Assembly: GCA_023404095.1 (NCBI GenBank)
Contig: JAEYDD010000015.1
Location: 1 to 64,000 of the forward strand
DNA: 64,000 nucleotides
Origin: Pseudomonadota bacterium
GTDB taxonomy: Bacteria; Pseudomonadota; Alphaproteobacteria; Rhizobiales; Rhizobiaceae
Reading direction: 5' to 3'
Both the position numbers and the translations under genes were made by a program. Below the pieces are notes generated by a model. That model saw nothing but the letters and a program-made list of their open reading frames with translations. It made no database searches and was not told the DNA's origin. The first letter of the stretch is position 1. Each line of letters opens with the position of its first letter. Positions 17,408 through 25,666 of the stretch are shown piece after piece.

Positions 17408-18060
17408 CCATGCGCGTGGCAATCATTGACTACGGATCGGGCAACCTGCGCTCCGCCACCAAGGCTTTCGAACGGGCAGCGCGTGAAGCGGGCATTTCCG
17501 CCGAGATCGACCTTACCGACCGCCCGGAGCGCGTGGCGACCGCCGATCGCGTGGTTTTGCCCGGCGTCGGGGCCTATGCCGACTGCCGGCGAGGACTTGA
17601 CGCCGTCGAAGGCATGACGGATGCGCTTCGCGAAGCGGTGGAACTCGGCGGCCGCCCCTTTCTCGGCATCTGCGTCGGCATGCAGCTGATGTCGTCGCGG
17701 GGGCTGGAGAAGACAGTCACGGAAGGGCTGAACTGGATTGCCGGCGATGTCACACTCATGAAGCCTGCCGATCCCGACCTTAAGATTCCGCAGATCGGCT
17801 GGAATACGCTGACGCTGAAACGCGAGCATCCGCTGTTTTCGGGCATTCCCACCGGCGATAGCGGCCTGCACGCCTATTTCGTCCATTCCTACCATCTGCA
17901 GGCCGAAAATCCGGACGATGTGGTCGCGACGGTCGACTATGGCGGGGCGATGACCGCCTTCGTCGCCCGCGGCAACAAGGCCGGCGCCCAGTTCCATCCG
18001 GAAAAGAGCCAGTCGCTCGGACTGGCCCTGATCACCAACTTCCTGCGCTGGAAACCCTGA
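17404..18060 (+). CDS. hisH: Imidazole glycerol phosphate synthase, glutaminase subunit
   Basis: Class I glutamine amidotransferase, 218 aa, that supplies ammonia to HisF. The nucleophile elbow is FLGICVGMQLM with C90, and the His-Glu pair of the triad is H198 and E200 in QFHPEKSQ. The N-terminus VAIIDYGSGNLRS is diagnostic. It overlaps the upstream DUF2628 gene by four bases and is followed by hisA after 29 bp. Confidence 0.97.
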   Translation: MTMRVAIIDYGSGNLRSATKAFERAAREAGISAEIDLTDRPERVATADRVVLPGVGAYADCRRGLDAVEGMTDALREAVELGGRPFLGICVGMQLMSSRGLEKTVTEGLNWIAGDVTLMKPADPDLKIPQIGWNTLTLKREHPLFSGIPTGDSGLHAYFVHSYHLQAENPDDVVATVDYGGAMTAFVARGNKAGAQFHPEKSQSLGLALITNFLRWKP

Positions 18061-18089
18061 GCCCGCGCGACCGAACGGACAATGACAAG

Positions 18090-18833
18090 ATGATCCTCTT
18101 TCCCGCCATCGACCTCAAGGACGGCCAGTGCGTTCGCCTCAAGCTTGGCGACATGGACCAGGCGACCGTCTACAACCCCGACCCGGCCGCCCAGGCCCGT
18201 GCCTTTGAGGAGCAGGGCTTCGAGTGGTTGCACGTGGTCGACCTGAACGGTGCCTTTGCGGGCGAAACGGTCAACGGCGCTGCCGTCGACGCGATCCTGA
18301 AGGCTACGAAGAATCCGGTGCAGCTCGGTGGCGGCATCCGCACGCTCGACCACATCGAGAACTGGCTGTCGCGCGGTCTGGCGCGGGTGATCCTCGGCAC
18401 GGTGGCGGTGCGTGATCCGGCGCTGGTCATCGAGGCCTGCAAGCGCTTCCCGGGCCAGGTTGCCGTCGGCATCGACGCCAAGGGCGGCAAGGTCGCGGTC
18501 GAGGGCTGGGCTGAGGCATCCGAACTCGGCGTGATCGAGCTTGCGAAGAAATTCGAAGGCGCCGGCGTCGCCGCGATCATCTACACCGACATCGACCGCG
18601 ACGGTATCCTGACCGGCATCAACTGGGCCTGCACGCTCGAGCTTGCCGACGCCGTCTCCATTCCCGTCATCGCGTCGGGCGGCCTTGCGTCGATCGAGGA
18701 CATCCGGCGGATGCTCGAGCCCGATGCCGCCAAACTCGAAGGTGCGATCTCCGGCCGCGCGCTCTATGATGGCCGGATCGATCCGAAGGAAGCGCTGGCA
18801 CTGATCCGCGCGGCGAAAGGAAAGACGGCATGA
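18090..18833 (+). CDS. hisA: ProFAR isomerase (HisA)
   Basis: A 247-aa (beta/alpha)8 enzyme that isomerises ProFAR to PRFAR in histidine synthesis. The N-terminal catalytic aspartate is D8 in ILFPAIDLKDG, and the second half-barrel carries IYTDIDRDGILTG with the other acidic residue. Phosphate-binding loops (QLGGGIRTL and IASGGLASIED) are present. The stop overlaps the hisF start in ATGA. Confidence 0.97.
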   Translation: MILFPAIDLKDGQCVRLKLGDMDQATVYNPDPAAQARAFEEQGFEWLHVVDLNGAFAGETVNGAAVDAILKATKNPVQLGGGIRTLDHIENWLSRGLARVILGTVAVRDPALVIEACKRFPGQVAVGIDAKGGKVAVEGWAEASELGVIELAKKFEGAGVAAIIYTDIDRDGILTGINWACTLELADAVSIPVIASGGLASIEDIRRMLEPDAAKLEGAISGRALYDGRIDPKEALALIRAAKGKTA

Positions 18834-19606
18834 CCCTCAAGGCTCGCGTCATCCCCTGCCTGGACGTGAAGGACGGCCGCGTCGTGAAGGGCGTCAGCTT
18901 CGTCAACCTGGTGGACGCCGGCGATCCGGTGGAGTCGGCCAAGGCCTATGATGCAGCCGGCGCCGACGAGCTGTGCTTTCTCGACATCACCGCCTCCTCC
19001 GACAACCGCGACACGATCTTCGACGTCGTCGCGCGCACGGCCGAGCACTGCTTCATGCCGCTGACGGTCGGCGGCGGCGTCCGTTCCGTCGCCGATATCC
19101 GCAAGCTGCTCCTTGCCGGTGCGGACAAGGTCTCGATCAACTCGGCAGCGGTGAAGGACCCTGATTTCGTGGCGGAAGCCGCCGACAAGTTCGGCAACCA
19201 GTGCATCGTCGTCTCGGTCGACTCCAAGAAGGTTTCGAAGGAAGGCGAGGCGGACCGTTGGGAGATCTTCACCCATGGCGGCCGGCAGGCCACCGGGATC
19301 GATGCCGTGGCCTTTGCCGAGAAGATGGTCGAGCGCGGGGCCGGGGAGCTGCTTTTGACGTCAATGGACCGCGACGGCCAGAAGGGCGGCTACGATATCG
19401 CCCTGACGCGAACGATCGCCGACCGCGTCCCGGTGCCGGTGATCGCCTCGGGTGGTGTCGGCAACCTCGACCATCTGGTCGAGGGCATCCGCGACGGGCA
19501 CGCGACGGCGGTGCTTGCCGCCTCGATCTTCCACTTCGGCACCTATACCGTCGGCGAAGCCAAGCGCTACATGGCCGAGCACGGCATTGCGATGCGGCTC
19601 GACTGA
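18830..19606 (+). CDS. hisF: Imidazole glycerol phosphate synthase, cyclase subunit
   Basis: A 258-aa barrel enzyme, the partner of HisH, that makes imidazoleglycerol phosphate and AICAR from PRFAR and ammonia. Catalytic aspartates are in VIPCLDVKDGRVVKG (D12) and IVVSVDSKK, with the phosphate loops TVGGGVRSVADI and IASGGVGNLDHLVEG. It overlaps hisA by four bases. HisA and HisF are paralogues and sit in the common order. Confidence 0.97.
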   Translation: MTLKARVIPCLDVKDGRVVKGVSFVNLVDAGDPVESAKAYDAAGADELCFLDITASSDNRDTIFDVVARTAEHCFMPLTVGGGVRSVADIRKLLLAGADKVSINSAAVKDPDFVAEAADKFGNQCIVVSVDSKKVSKEGEADRWEIFTHGGRQATGIDAVAFAEKMVERGAGELLLTSMDRDGQKGGYDIALTRTIADRVPVPVIASGGVGNLDHLVEGIRDGHATAVLAASIFHFGTYTVGEAKRYMAEHGIAMRLD

Positions 19607-19627
19607 ATATCTGGACAGGAACTCTCC

Positions 19628-19948
19628 ATGAGCGAATTCACCCTTGCCGATCTGGAACGCATCGTCGCTACGCGGGCGGCGGCGTCTGCGGACGAATCGT
19701 GGACGGCAAAGCTTGTCGCCGCGGGCCAGCCTAAAGCGGCCAAGAAGCTCGGCGAAGAGGCCGTGGAAACGGTGATAGCGGCGATCGAGGGCGATCGCGC
19801 CGCGCTGGTGAGCGAGAGCGCCGACCTGCTTTACCACCTGATGGTGGTCCTGAAGATTGGCGGCGTCGGACTTTCCGACATCATGAAAGAACTGGAGCGG
19901 CGGACCGGTCAGTCCGGCATCGCCGAGAAGGCGAGCCGGACGAAATGA
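19628..19948 (+). CDS. hisE: Phosphoribosyl-ATP pyrophosphatase
   Basis: A 106-aa all-alpha MazG-like enzyme hydrolysing PR-ATP to PR-AMP, the second step of histidine synthesis. The metal-binding helices show KKLGEEAVETVIAAIEGD and ESADLLYHLMVVL. It is separate from HisI, as usual in Alphaproteobacteria. Its stop overlaps the coaA start (ATGA), so histidine and coenzyme A genes are translationally coupled. Confidence 0.96.
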   Translation: MSEFTLADLERIVATRAAASADESWTAKLVAAGQPKAAKKLGEEAVETVIAAIEGDRAALVSESADLLYHLMVVLKIGGVGLSDIMKELERRTGQSGIAEKASRTK

Positions 19949-20943
19949 TCACGCAGCCGCTGCATGGCATGAACCGGGCCGACATTCCCGATGACTACGG
20001 CAACCATCACTATTCGCCCTACCGCTTTTTCTCCGCCGAGGAATGGTCGCAGTTCCGCGCCGACACGCCGTTGACGCTGACAGCCGACGAGGTGCGGCGA
20101 CTGCGCTCGCTGAACGACCCGATCGACCTCGACGAAGTGCGGCGCATCTATCTGTCGCTGTCGCGCCTGCTTTCCGCCCATGTGGAGTCGTCGCACCTGC
20201 TGTTCCAGCAGCGAAAGCGCTTCCTGAGCCTGTCTGACGAATCGAAGACGCCGTTCGTGATCGGCATCGCCGGATCGGTCGCCGTCGGCAAATCGACCAC
20301 CGCCCGCATCCTTGCCGAACTATTGTCACGCTGGCCCTCCAGCCCGAAGGTCGATCTCGTCACCACCGACGGCTTCCTACATCCGAACGCGGTGCTGAAG
20401 CGCGAAAACATGATGGATCGCAAGGGTTTTCCCGAAAGCTACGACATGGGTGCGCTGCTGCGCTTCCTGTCGGCGATCAAGGCCGGGGAGCCTAACGTCA
20501 AGGCTCCGACCTACTCGCATCTGACCTATGACGTTTTGCCGGACCAGTTTCAGGTCATCCATCGCCCCGACATCCTGATCTTCGAAGGGATCAACGTACT
20601 GCAATCGCGCAGCCTGCCGGCCGACGGCAAGGTGGTGCCTATGGTGTCGGATTTCTTCGACTTCTCGATCTACATCGACGCCGAAGAGGCCCTGATCCAC
20701 AACTGGTACGTGGAGCGCTTCATGCGGTTGCGCGACACCGCCTTCAAGAACCCGGACTCCTACTTCAACCGCTATTCGCAGGTCAGCGAGGAAGAGGCAT
20801 TGTCGATCGCCGAAGGTCTCTGGCGGAACACCAACCTGAAGAACCTGCGCCAGAATATCCTGCCGAGCCGGCCACGCGCTGACCTTATCCTGCAGAAGGG
20901 CCAGAATCACCTCGTCGAAACCGTCGGCCTTCGCAAGATCTGA
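19945..20943 (+). CDS. coaA: Type I pantothenate kinase
   Basis: A 332-aa P-loop kinase that phosphorylates pantothenate, the committed step of coenzyme A synthesis. Walker A is GSVAVGKST (110-118). Further family motifs are TTDGFLHPN, the YDMGALLRFL segment and the YFNRYSQV region near the C-terminus. It is the last gene of the his operon and is followed by a palindromic intergenic element and convergent alkB. Confidence 0.97.
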   Translation: MITQPLHGMNRADIPDDYGNHHYSPYRFFSAEEWSQFRADTPLTLTADEVRRLRSLNDPIDLDEVRRIYLSLSRLLSAHVESSHLLFQQRKRFLSLSDESKTPFVIGIAGSVAVGKSTTARILAELLSRWPSSPKVDLVTTDGFLHPNAVLKRENMMDRKGFPESYDMGALLRFLSAIKAGEPNVKAPTYSHLTYDVLPDQFQVIHRPDILIFEGINVLQSRSLPADGKVVPMVSDFFDFSIYIDAEEALIHNWYVERFMRLRDTAFKNPDSYFNRYSQVSEEEALSIAEGLWRNTNLKNLRQNILPSRPRADLILQKGQNHLVETVGLRKI

Positions 20944-21035
20944 GCATCCTTCCGCCGGTCGCGCATTCAAGGCGCATTGCGTGAAAACGTGATACGCGCG
21001 CACGTTACAGCGTGTTTGATCCTATGCGTATCGTT

Positions 21036-21066
21036 GTCGCAAAGCCGCTGCACAGTTTTGTGCGAC
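21036..21066. repeat. Rhizobial-type intergenic palindromic element
   Basis: GTCGC...GCGAC arms with internal AAA/TTT (GTCGCAAA at 21036-21043, TTTTGTGCGAC at 21056-21066) flank a GCCGCTGCACA core. From memory, similar short palindromes with a CGCTGCACA core are scattered through intergenic regions of rhizobial genomes. Here it sits between convergent coaA and alkB and may act as a bidirectional transcript end. Confidence 0.5.
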
Positions 21067-21071
21067 ATGCT

Positions 21072-21689
21072 TCATGGCTCGACGCGACGGAGGGTGAGGT
21101 TGATGCGCCCGCCGTCTCTCAGAAGAGTGGACGTGCCCGGGTAGATCCTGTCCACGCCGTGGAAACTCAGCCGGCTGTCACCGCCCAGAACCACGACGTC
21201 ACCGCTTGAAAGCCGCAGCGAGCGTGTCGGATCGCTCCGCGCCGTGCCGCCGATGCGGAACAGGCATTGATCCCCAAGGGATACGGAAACGACCGGCGCC
21301 TCAAAGGTCCGTTCGTCCCGGTCCTGATGGAGGCCCATCTTCGCCTGTCCATCGTAGAAATTGACCAGGCAGGCCTGAGGCGGCTGGCTGTAGCCGGCGA
21401 CGTCGTTCCACAACCGCAGCAGCGATGCAGGGATGGCAGGCCACGGCGTACCGCTGACCGGGTGGCGATCCTGATAGCGATACCCGTGTTCGCGGTCCGT
21501 CACCCAGCCGAGATCGCCGCAATTCGTCATTCGGACGGACATCGGCCGACCGGTCTTCGGCATGGTCGGAACGAAGAGTGGTGCCACAGCGGCAACGGCG
21601 CGGATCTCCTCCAGAAGCGCCTCCTGCGCCGGCCGATCGAAATAGCCGGGCAGGTAGCGGAAACCGGAAAGAGACGCGAGCGCTGCCAT
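21072..21689 (-). CDS. alkB: AlkB-type 2-oxoglutarate-dependent DNA dealkylase
   Basis: A 205-aa Fe(II)/2-oxoglutarate dioxygenase that removes methyl groups such as 1-methyladenine and 3-methylcytosine by oxidation. The iron ligands are H121, D123 (LHQDRDE) and H177 (SFHGVDRI); the 2-oxoglutarate arginine is R195, with R201 spaced as in E. coli AlkB (RINLTLRR). It stands alone, with no ada beside it, and is 20 bp upstream of the BON-LysM gene's 3' end region on the same strand reversed order. The dense spacing suggests it may share transcripts with its minus-strand neighbours. Confidence 0.95.
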   Translation of the reverse strand: MAALASLSGFRYLPGYFDRPAQEALLEEIRAVAAVAPLFVPTMPKTGRPMSVRMTNCGDLGWVTDREHGYRYQDRHPVSGTPWPAIPASLLRLWNDVAGYSQPPQACLVNFYDGQAKMGLHQDRDERTFEAPVVSVSLGDQCLFRIGGTARSDPTRSLRLSSGDVVVLGGDSRLSFHGVDRIYPGTSTLLRDGGRINLTLRRVEP

Positions 21690-21708
21690 TGCCTGCCTTC
21701 AGCCGATG

Positions 21709-22224
21709 TCAGGCTTCGTTGAGGTCCGGAATGCGCAGCACCTGTCCGGGATAGATCTTGTCCGGATGGCTCAGCATGGGGCGGTTGGCATCAAAGATGA
21801 TGGTGTGCTTGGCGCCCTTGCCCTTGCCGTAGGCGGCCTCGGCGATCTTCCAGAGGTTTTCGCCCTTCTTGACGGTGTGGAACACGGGCTCCTTTGCCGG
21901 TGTCGCCGCCTGGACGAGGGCCGTCATATCGGCCTCTGCGAGCTTCAGGCCGGAATCAGGCGCGATGATCTTCAAGTCCGCCGCTTCGACCTTGGAGATT
22001 CCGAGCGTATTGCCGACGGCGACCACGGCCTTTTCGAAGATGCTCTGGTCGGCAACGACGCCTTTCAGAACGCACTTGTCGCCCTCGACCGAGACTTCGA
22101 CCTTGTCCGTGCCCAGTGCAAAGGAATCCAGTTCCTTCTTCACGTCCTCGGACTTCGGCGCCTCTTCCTCGCCGCCGATACCGAGCTTTTTTCCCGCGTT
22201 CTTGATAAAGCTGAATAGGCCCAT
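21709..22224 (-). CDS. BON-LysM domain protein (Kbp/YgaU-like)
   Basis: A 171-aa cytoplasmic-type protein with no signal peptide. A BON domain spans about residues 23-90 (VKKELDSFALGTDKVEVSVEG onward) and a LysM domain about 117-168 (HTVKKGENLWKIAEAAYG ... IYPGQVLRIPDL). The layout matches E. coli YgaU/Kbp, a potassium-binding protein. It is therefore called a potassium-sensor-like protein rather than a wall binder, although rhizobial members have not been tested to my knowledge. It lies between arfB and alkB on the minus strand. Confidence 0.9.
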   Translation of the reverse strand: MGLFSFIKNAGKKLGIGGEEEAPKSEDVKKELDSFALGTDKVEVSVEGDKCVLKGVVADQSIFEKAVVAVGNTLGISKVEAADLKIIAPDSGLKLAEADMTALVQAATPAKEPVFHTVKKGENLWKIAEAAYGKGKGAKHTIIFDANRPMLSHPDKIYPGQVLRIPDLNEA

Positions 22225-22332
22225 GACTTCCTCCTGAAAATCCGGCAGCCGGCCCCGAGCGCAACCGCCTGTAATGCCAGAGAAAAGCTAGGCCTTTTCC
22301 GGCATTCTTCAAGGCGGTCTTTCGCCGCTGCG

Positions 22333-22767
22333 TCAATCACCGGAGGGCTTTGCACGCATCTTCTTCACGCCGGAACGCCCGGCCTTCTCCTTGAGCCGGC
22401 GCTCGACTGCGCCCTTCGACGGCCGGGTCCTCTTCCGCGGCGGCGGCGGCGGTTCTGCCGCTTCGAGAATGAGCGCCTTCAGCCGCTCTCGCGCATCCTC
22501 CCGGTTGCGCTCCTGGCTGCGGAACCGGTTGGCCTCGATCATCAGGACGCCGTCTTTCGACAGCCGGCGCCCGGCCAGGCCTGCGGCATTGGCCTTGATC
22601 CGGTCGTTCAGCGAGGGTGAGTTGCGCAGGTCGAAGAAGAGCTGGACGGCGGTGGAAACCTTGTTCACGTTCTGGCCGCCGGGACCGCCGGCCAGAACGA
22701 ACTGCTCGGTCAGCTCCCAGCCGGCAATGATGATGGATCCCTTGATATGGAGCGGGTCGCTGGCCAC
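22333..22767 (-). CDS. arfB: Alternative ribosome rescue factor ArfB (YaeJ)
   Basis: A 144-aa peptidyl-tRNA hydrolase that frees ribosomes stalled on truncated mRNA without tmRNA. The GGQ motif is at 30-32 (AGGPGGQNVNKVST), and the C-terminal basic tail (KRTRPSKGAVERRLKEKAGRSGVKK) is the part that enters the empty mRNA channel. I chose the GTG at 22767 because GAGGAAA precedes it by six bases; an ATG at 22803 has no ribosome binding site. Starts further upstream would run through the pckA terminator at 22873-22896. Confidence 0.93.
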   Translation of the reverse strand: MASDPLHIKGSIIIAGWELTEQFVLAGGPGGQNVNKVSTAVQLFFDLRNSPSLNDRIKANAAGLAGRRLSKDGVLMIEANRFRSQERNREDARERLKALILEAAEPPPPPRKRTRPSKGAVERRLKEKAGRSGVKKMRAKPSGD

Positions 22768-22872
22768 GGATGTTTCCTCGATTTGGCCTCCTGCATAGCG
22801 CATGCGGCCCCGCCGCGAAATCCCGTGCGCGCGGCAATTGCGGCCAGGGGTTGCTTGCCGCAGCCAGATACG

Positions 22873-22896
22873 AAAAACCCGGCCGAAGCCGGGTTT
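22873..22896 (-). terminator. Terminator of pckA
   Basis: On the minus strand AAACCCGGC and GCCGGGTTT form a 9-bp stem with a four-base TTCG loop, followed by TTTTT (22877-22873 counting the stem end). It lies 40 bp past the pckA stop. Confidence 0.85.
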
Positions 22897-22936
22897 CACG
22901 TGAATCATGCTCGAATTCAGACGCTGGTGGGCGGCC

Positions 22937-24547
22937 TTACTCGGCGGCAACCCGGATGCCGGGTGCCGCGTCGCGCACGCCGCCGTCGACGTGGTCCTCG
23001 AACTTGGCGAAGTTCGTGACGAACATGTCGACCAGCTTGCGGGCCTGGCGGTCATAGGCCGAGCCGTCCGCCCAGGTCGAGCGCGGATCGAGGATCTTCG
23101 TATCGACGCCGGGCACCGAGACGGGAACTTCGAAGCCGAAATTGTCGTCGCGGCGGAAGAGCGCGCCGTTCAGCGAACCGTCGAGTGCTGCAGCCAGAAG
23201 CGCGCGCGTCGCCTTGATCGGCATGCGGCGGCCTTCGCCATAGGCACCGCCCGTCCAGCCGGTGTTGACGAGCCAGCAATCCACGCCATGCTCGGCAATC
23301 AGCGCCTTCAGCAGGTTGCCGTACTCCGTCGGATGGCGCGGCATGAAGGGAGCACCGAAGCATGTGGAGAAGGTCGCTTCGGGCTCGGTAACGCCACGCT
23401 CGGTGCCCGCCACCTTGGCGGTGTAGCCGGACAGGAAGTGGTACATGGCCTGATCAGGCGTCAGACGTGCGATCGGCGGCATGACGCCGAATGCGTCGGC
23501 GGTGAGCATGATGATGGTCCTGGGATGCCCGGAGCGGCCCGTTTCGCTGGCATTCGGGATGAAGTGCAGCGGATAGGCGCAACGGGTATTCTCCGTCAGG
23601 GAGCCGTCGTTGAAATCAGGCACGCCGTTGGCATCGAGCACGACATTTTCGAGAACTGTGCCGAAACGCTGCGTGGTGGCATAGATCTCCGGTTCGGCCT
23701 CTGCCGAAAGACGGATGGTCTTGGCGTAGCAGCCGCCCTCGAAATTGAAGATGCCGTTCTCGCCCCAGCCGTGCTCGTCATCCCCGATCAGCGTGCGCGT
23801 CGGATCGGCCGAGAGCGTGGTCTTGCCGGTGCCCGACAGGCCGAAGAAGACGGCAGCGTCGCCATCCGGCCCGACGTTGGCGGAGCAGTGCATCGGCATG
23901 ACGTTCCTGGCGGGCAGGATGTAGTTCAGCGCGGTGAAGACGGACTTCTTCATCTCACCCGCATAGAACGTTCCCGCGATCAGGATCAGGCCGTTCGTCA
24001 GGTCGCAGGCGATCATCGTCTCCGTGCGGGCGCCGTGACGCTCGGGGTCCGCCTTGAAGGTAGGCAGGTCAATGATGGTCAGCTTCGGCAGGAAGCTTTC
24101 CAGCGCTTCCTTCGCCGGACGGATCAACAGGTTGCGAATGAAGAGCGAGTGCCAGGCAAGCTCGGTGACCACGCGCGTCGGCAGGGCATATTCGCTGTCT
24201 GCGCCGCCGATCAGGTCCTGGACGAACAGATCCTTGGCGGCCGCATGGGCCAGCATATCCTGCCTCAGGGTCTCGAAATGCGCGGGCGACAGTTCCTTGT
24301 TATTATCCCACCAGATCTGCCCGGTCGTGTTCGCATCGCGAACGACGAACTTGTCCTTCGGAGAGCGACCGGTGTGTTGTCCGGTCAGGGCGCGCAAGGC
24401 GCCGTGGGCAGTCTTGACGGCTTCGCCGCGAGCCAACGCCTCATCGTACAGTTCTTCTTCGGCAAGGTTGTAGCGGACAGTCGCCACATCCTTGAAACCG
24501 ATCGCTTCGAGCCCGCACGAGGGGTTGCGAATGCCCAGTTCCTTCAT
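22937..24547 (-). CDS. pckA: Phosphoenolpyruvate carboxykinase (ATP)
   Basis: ATP-dependent PEP carboxykinase, 536 aa, converting oxaloacetate to PEP, the entry to gluconeogenesis from C4-dicarboxylates. The P-loop GLSGTGKTTLSADPTR lies near residue 240, and the kinase-2 region LIGDDEHGWGENGIFNFEGGCYAK follows. Upstream it has an AT-rich promoter region with three AATCG(A/T)TT elements (24659-24712), which suggests control by a LacI-type repressor such as PckR. It is divergent from chvI. Confidence 0.97.
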   Translation of the reverse strand: MKELGIRNPSCGLEAIGFKDVATVRYNLAEEELYDEALARGEAVKTAHGALRALTGQHTGRSPKDKFVVRDANTTGQIWWDNNKELSPAHFETLRQDMLAHAAAKDLFVQDLIGGADSEYALPTRVVTELAWHSLFIRNLLIRPAKEALESFLPKLTIIDLPTFKADPERHGARTETMIACDLTNGLILIAGTFYAGEMKKSVFTALNYILPARNVMPMHCSANVGPDGDAAVFFGLSGTGKTTLSADPTRTLIGDDEHGWGENGIFNFEGGCYAKTIRLSAEAEPEIYATTQRFGTVLENVVLDANGVPDFNDGSLTENTRCAYPLHFIPNASETGRSGHPRTIIMLTADAFGVMPPIARLTPDQAMYHFLSGYTAKVAGTERGVTEPEATFSTCFGAPFMPRHPTEYGNLLKALIAEHGVDCWLVNTGWTGGAYGEGRRMPIKATRALLAAALDGSLNGALFRRDDNFGFEVPVSVPGVDTKILDPRSTWADGSAYDRQARKLVDMFVTNFAKFEDHVDGGVRDAAPGIRVAAE

Positions 24548-24658
24548 GGCCGAGTTTTCCTTCGCGATTTAAGGGAGAGAGTGAATGTGACTGCAAACTA
24601 ATCTTTGCCGCGACAAAAGGCAAGTCGTCACTCAGAATAAGTCAATGATATCAGTATA

Positions 24659-24712
24659 TTAATCGATTTAACAATATGTGCGACTTTTTAAATCGTTTAG
24701 AAAATCGATTTA
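24659..24712. promoter_or_regulatory. pckA/chvI intergenic region with three AATCGNTT elements
   Basis: The 328-bp gap between pckA and chvI is AT-rich in its middle. It contains AATCGATT (24661-24668), AAATCGTTTA (24690-24699) and the perfect 10-bp palindrome AAATCGATTT (24702-24711). A central CG flanked by AAT/ATT is typical of LacI/GalR-family operators. In Sinorhizobium the LacI-type regulator PckR controls pckA, so these are candidate PckR sites. The rest of the gap shows no gene. Confidence 0.5.
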
Positions 24713-24875
24713 AATGGCGTCAGAGTGGACTATCTTTGCATGCACCTCTTGTCGCACTGGAGCGATTGCCACAATTTGTTCCACGTTTACCCCCAATGAA
24801 GCGCACCGTAACGATCGCCCGGGCCATGCCCCTAAGCAAATCAGTGAGGCGCACATGACGATGGAGACCAGCAGG

Positions 24876-25601
24876 ATGCAGACGATCGCACTCGTAGACG
24901 ACGACAGGAACATTCTGACGTCGGTGTCGATCGCGCTGGAGGCCGAAGGCTACCGCGTCGAGACCTATACGGATGGCGCCTCCGCGCTCGACGGGTTGCT
25001 GGCCCGACCGCCGCAACTGGCCATCTTCGATATCAAGATGCCGCGCATGGACGGAATGGAGCTGCTGCGGCGCCTGCGGCAGAAATCCGACCTACCGGTG
25101 ATCTTCCTGACGTCCAAGGACGAGGAGATCGACGAACTCTTCGGCTTGAAGATGGGCGCGGACGACTTCATCACGAAACCCTTCTCCCAGCGGCTTCTGG
25201 TCGAACGGGTCAAGGCGGTGCTCCGACGCGCCTCGAGCCGGGAGGCTGCGGCGGCGGGCGTCGTCGCTCCGGCAAAGCCCGGCGACACCCAGGCACGCTC
25301 GCTGGAGCGCGGCCAGCTGGTGATGGACCAGGAGCGCCACACCTGCACCTGGAAGGGCGAGCCGGTCACGCTTACCGTGACGGAGTTCCTGATCCTGCAC
25401 GCGCTGGCGCAACGTCCCGGCGTCGTCAAGAGCCGCGATTCGCTGATGGATGCCGCCTACGACGAGCAGGTCTACGTAGACGACCGCACGATCGACAGCC
25501 ACATCAAGCGGCTACGCAAGAAGTTCAAGATGGTTGATGGCGAGTTCGACATGATCGAAACGCTGTACGGCGTCGGCTACCGGTTCCGCGAATCGGCCTG
25601 A
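24876..25601 (+). CDS. chvI: Response regulator ChvI
   Basis: OmpR-family response regulator, 241 aa, partner of ChvG. The receiver domain has the acidic pocket D8-D10 and the phosphorylation site D52 (LAIFDIKMPRMDG); the C-terminal winged helix ends with YDEQVYVDDRTIDSHIKRLRKKF and the GVGYRF signature. I chose ATG 24876 by family N-terminus (MQTIALVDDDRNILTSV). An ATG at 24855 with a better-placed GTGAGG would add seven residues. In rhizobia ChvG-ChvI governs acid response, exopolysaccharide, motility and symbiosis. Confidence 0.96.
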   Translation: MQTIALVDDDRNILTSVSIALEAEGYRVETYTDGASALDGLLARPPQLAIFDIKMPRMDGMELLRRLRQKSDLPVIFLTSKDEEIDELFGLKMGADDFITKPFSQRLLVERVKAVLRRASSREAAAAGVVAPAKPGDTQARSLERGQLVMDQERHTCTWKGEPVTLTVTEFLILHALAQRPGVVKSRDSLMDAAYDEQVYVDDRTIDSHIKRLRKKFKMVDGEFDMIETLYGVGYRFRESA

Positions 25602-25666
25602 ACGCCACCTAGGGAGGCCGACAGGCCGGAAAGCCGCCGTCACCGTTCGAATTTTCTTGCACCGGC

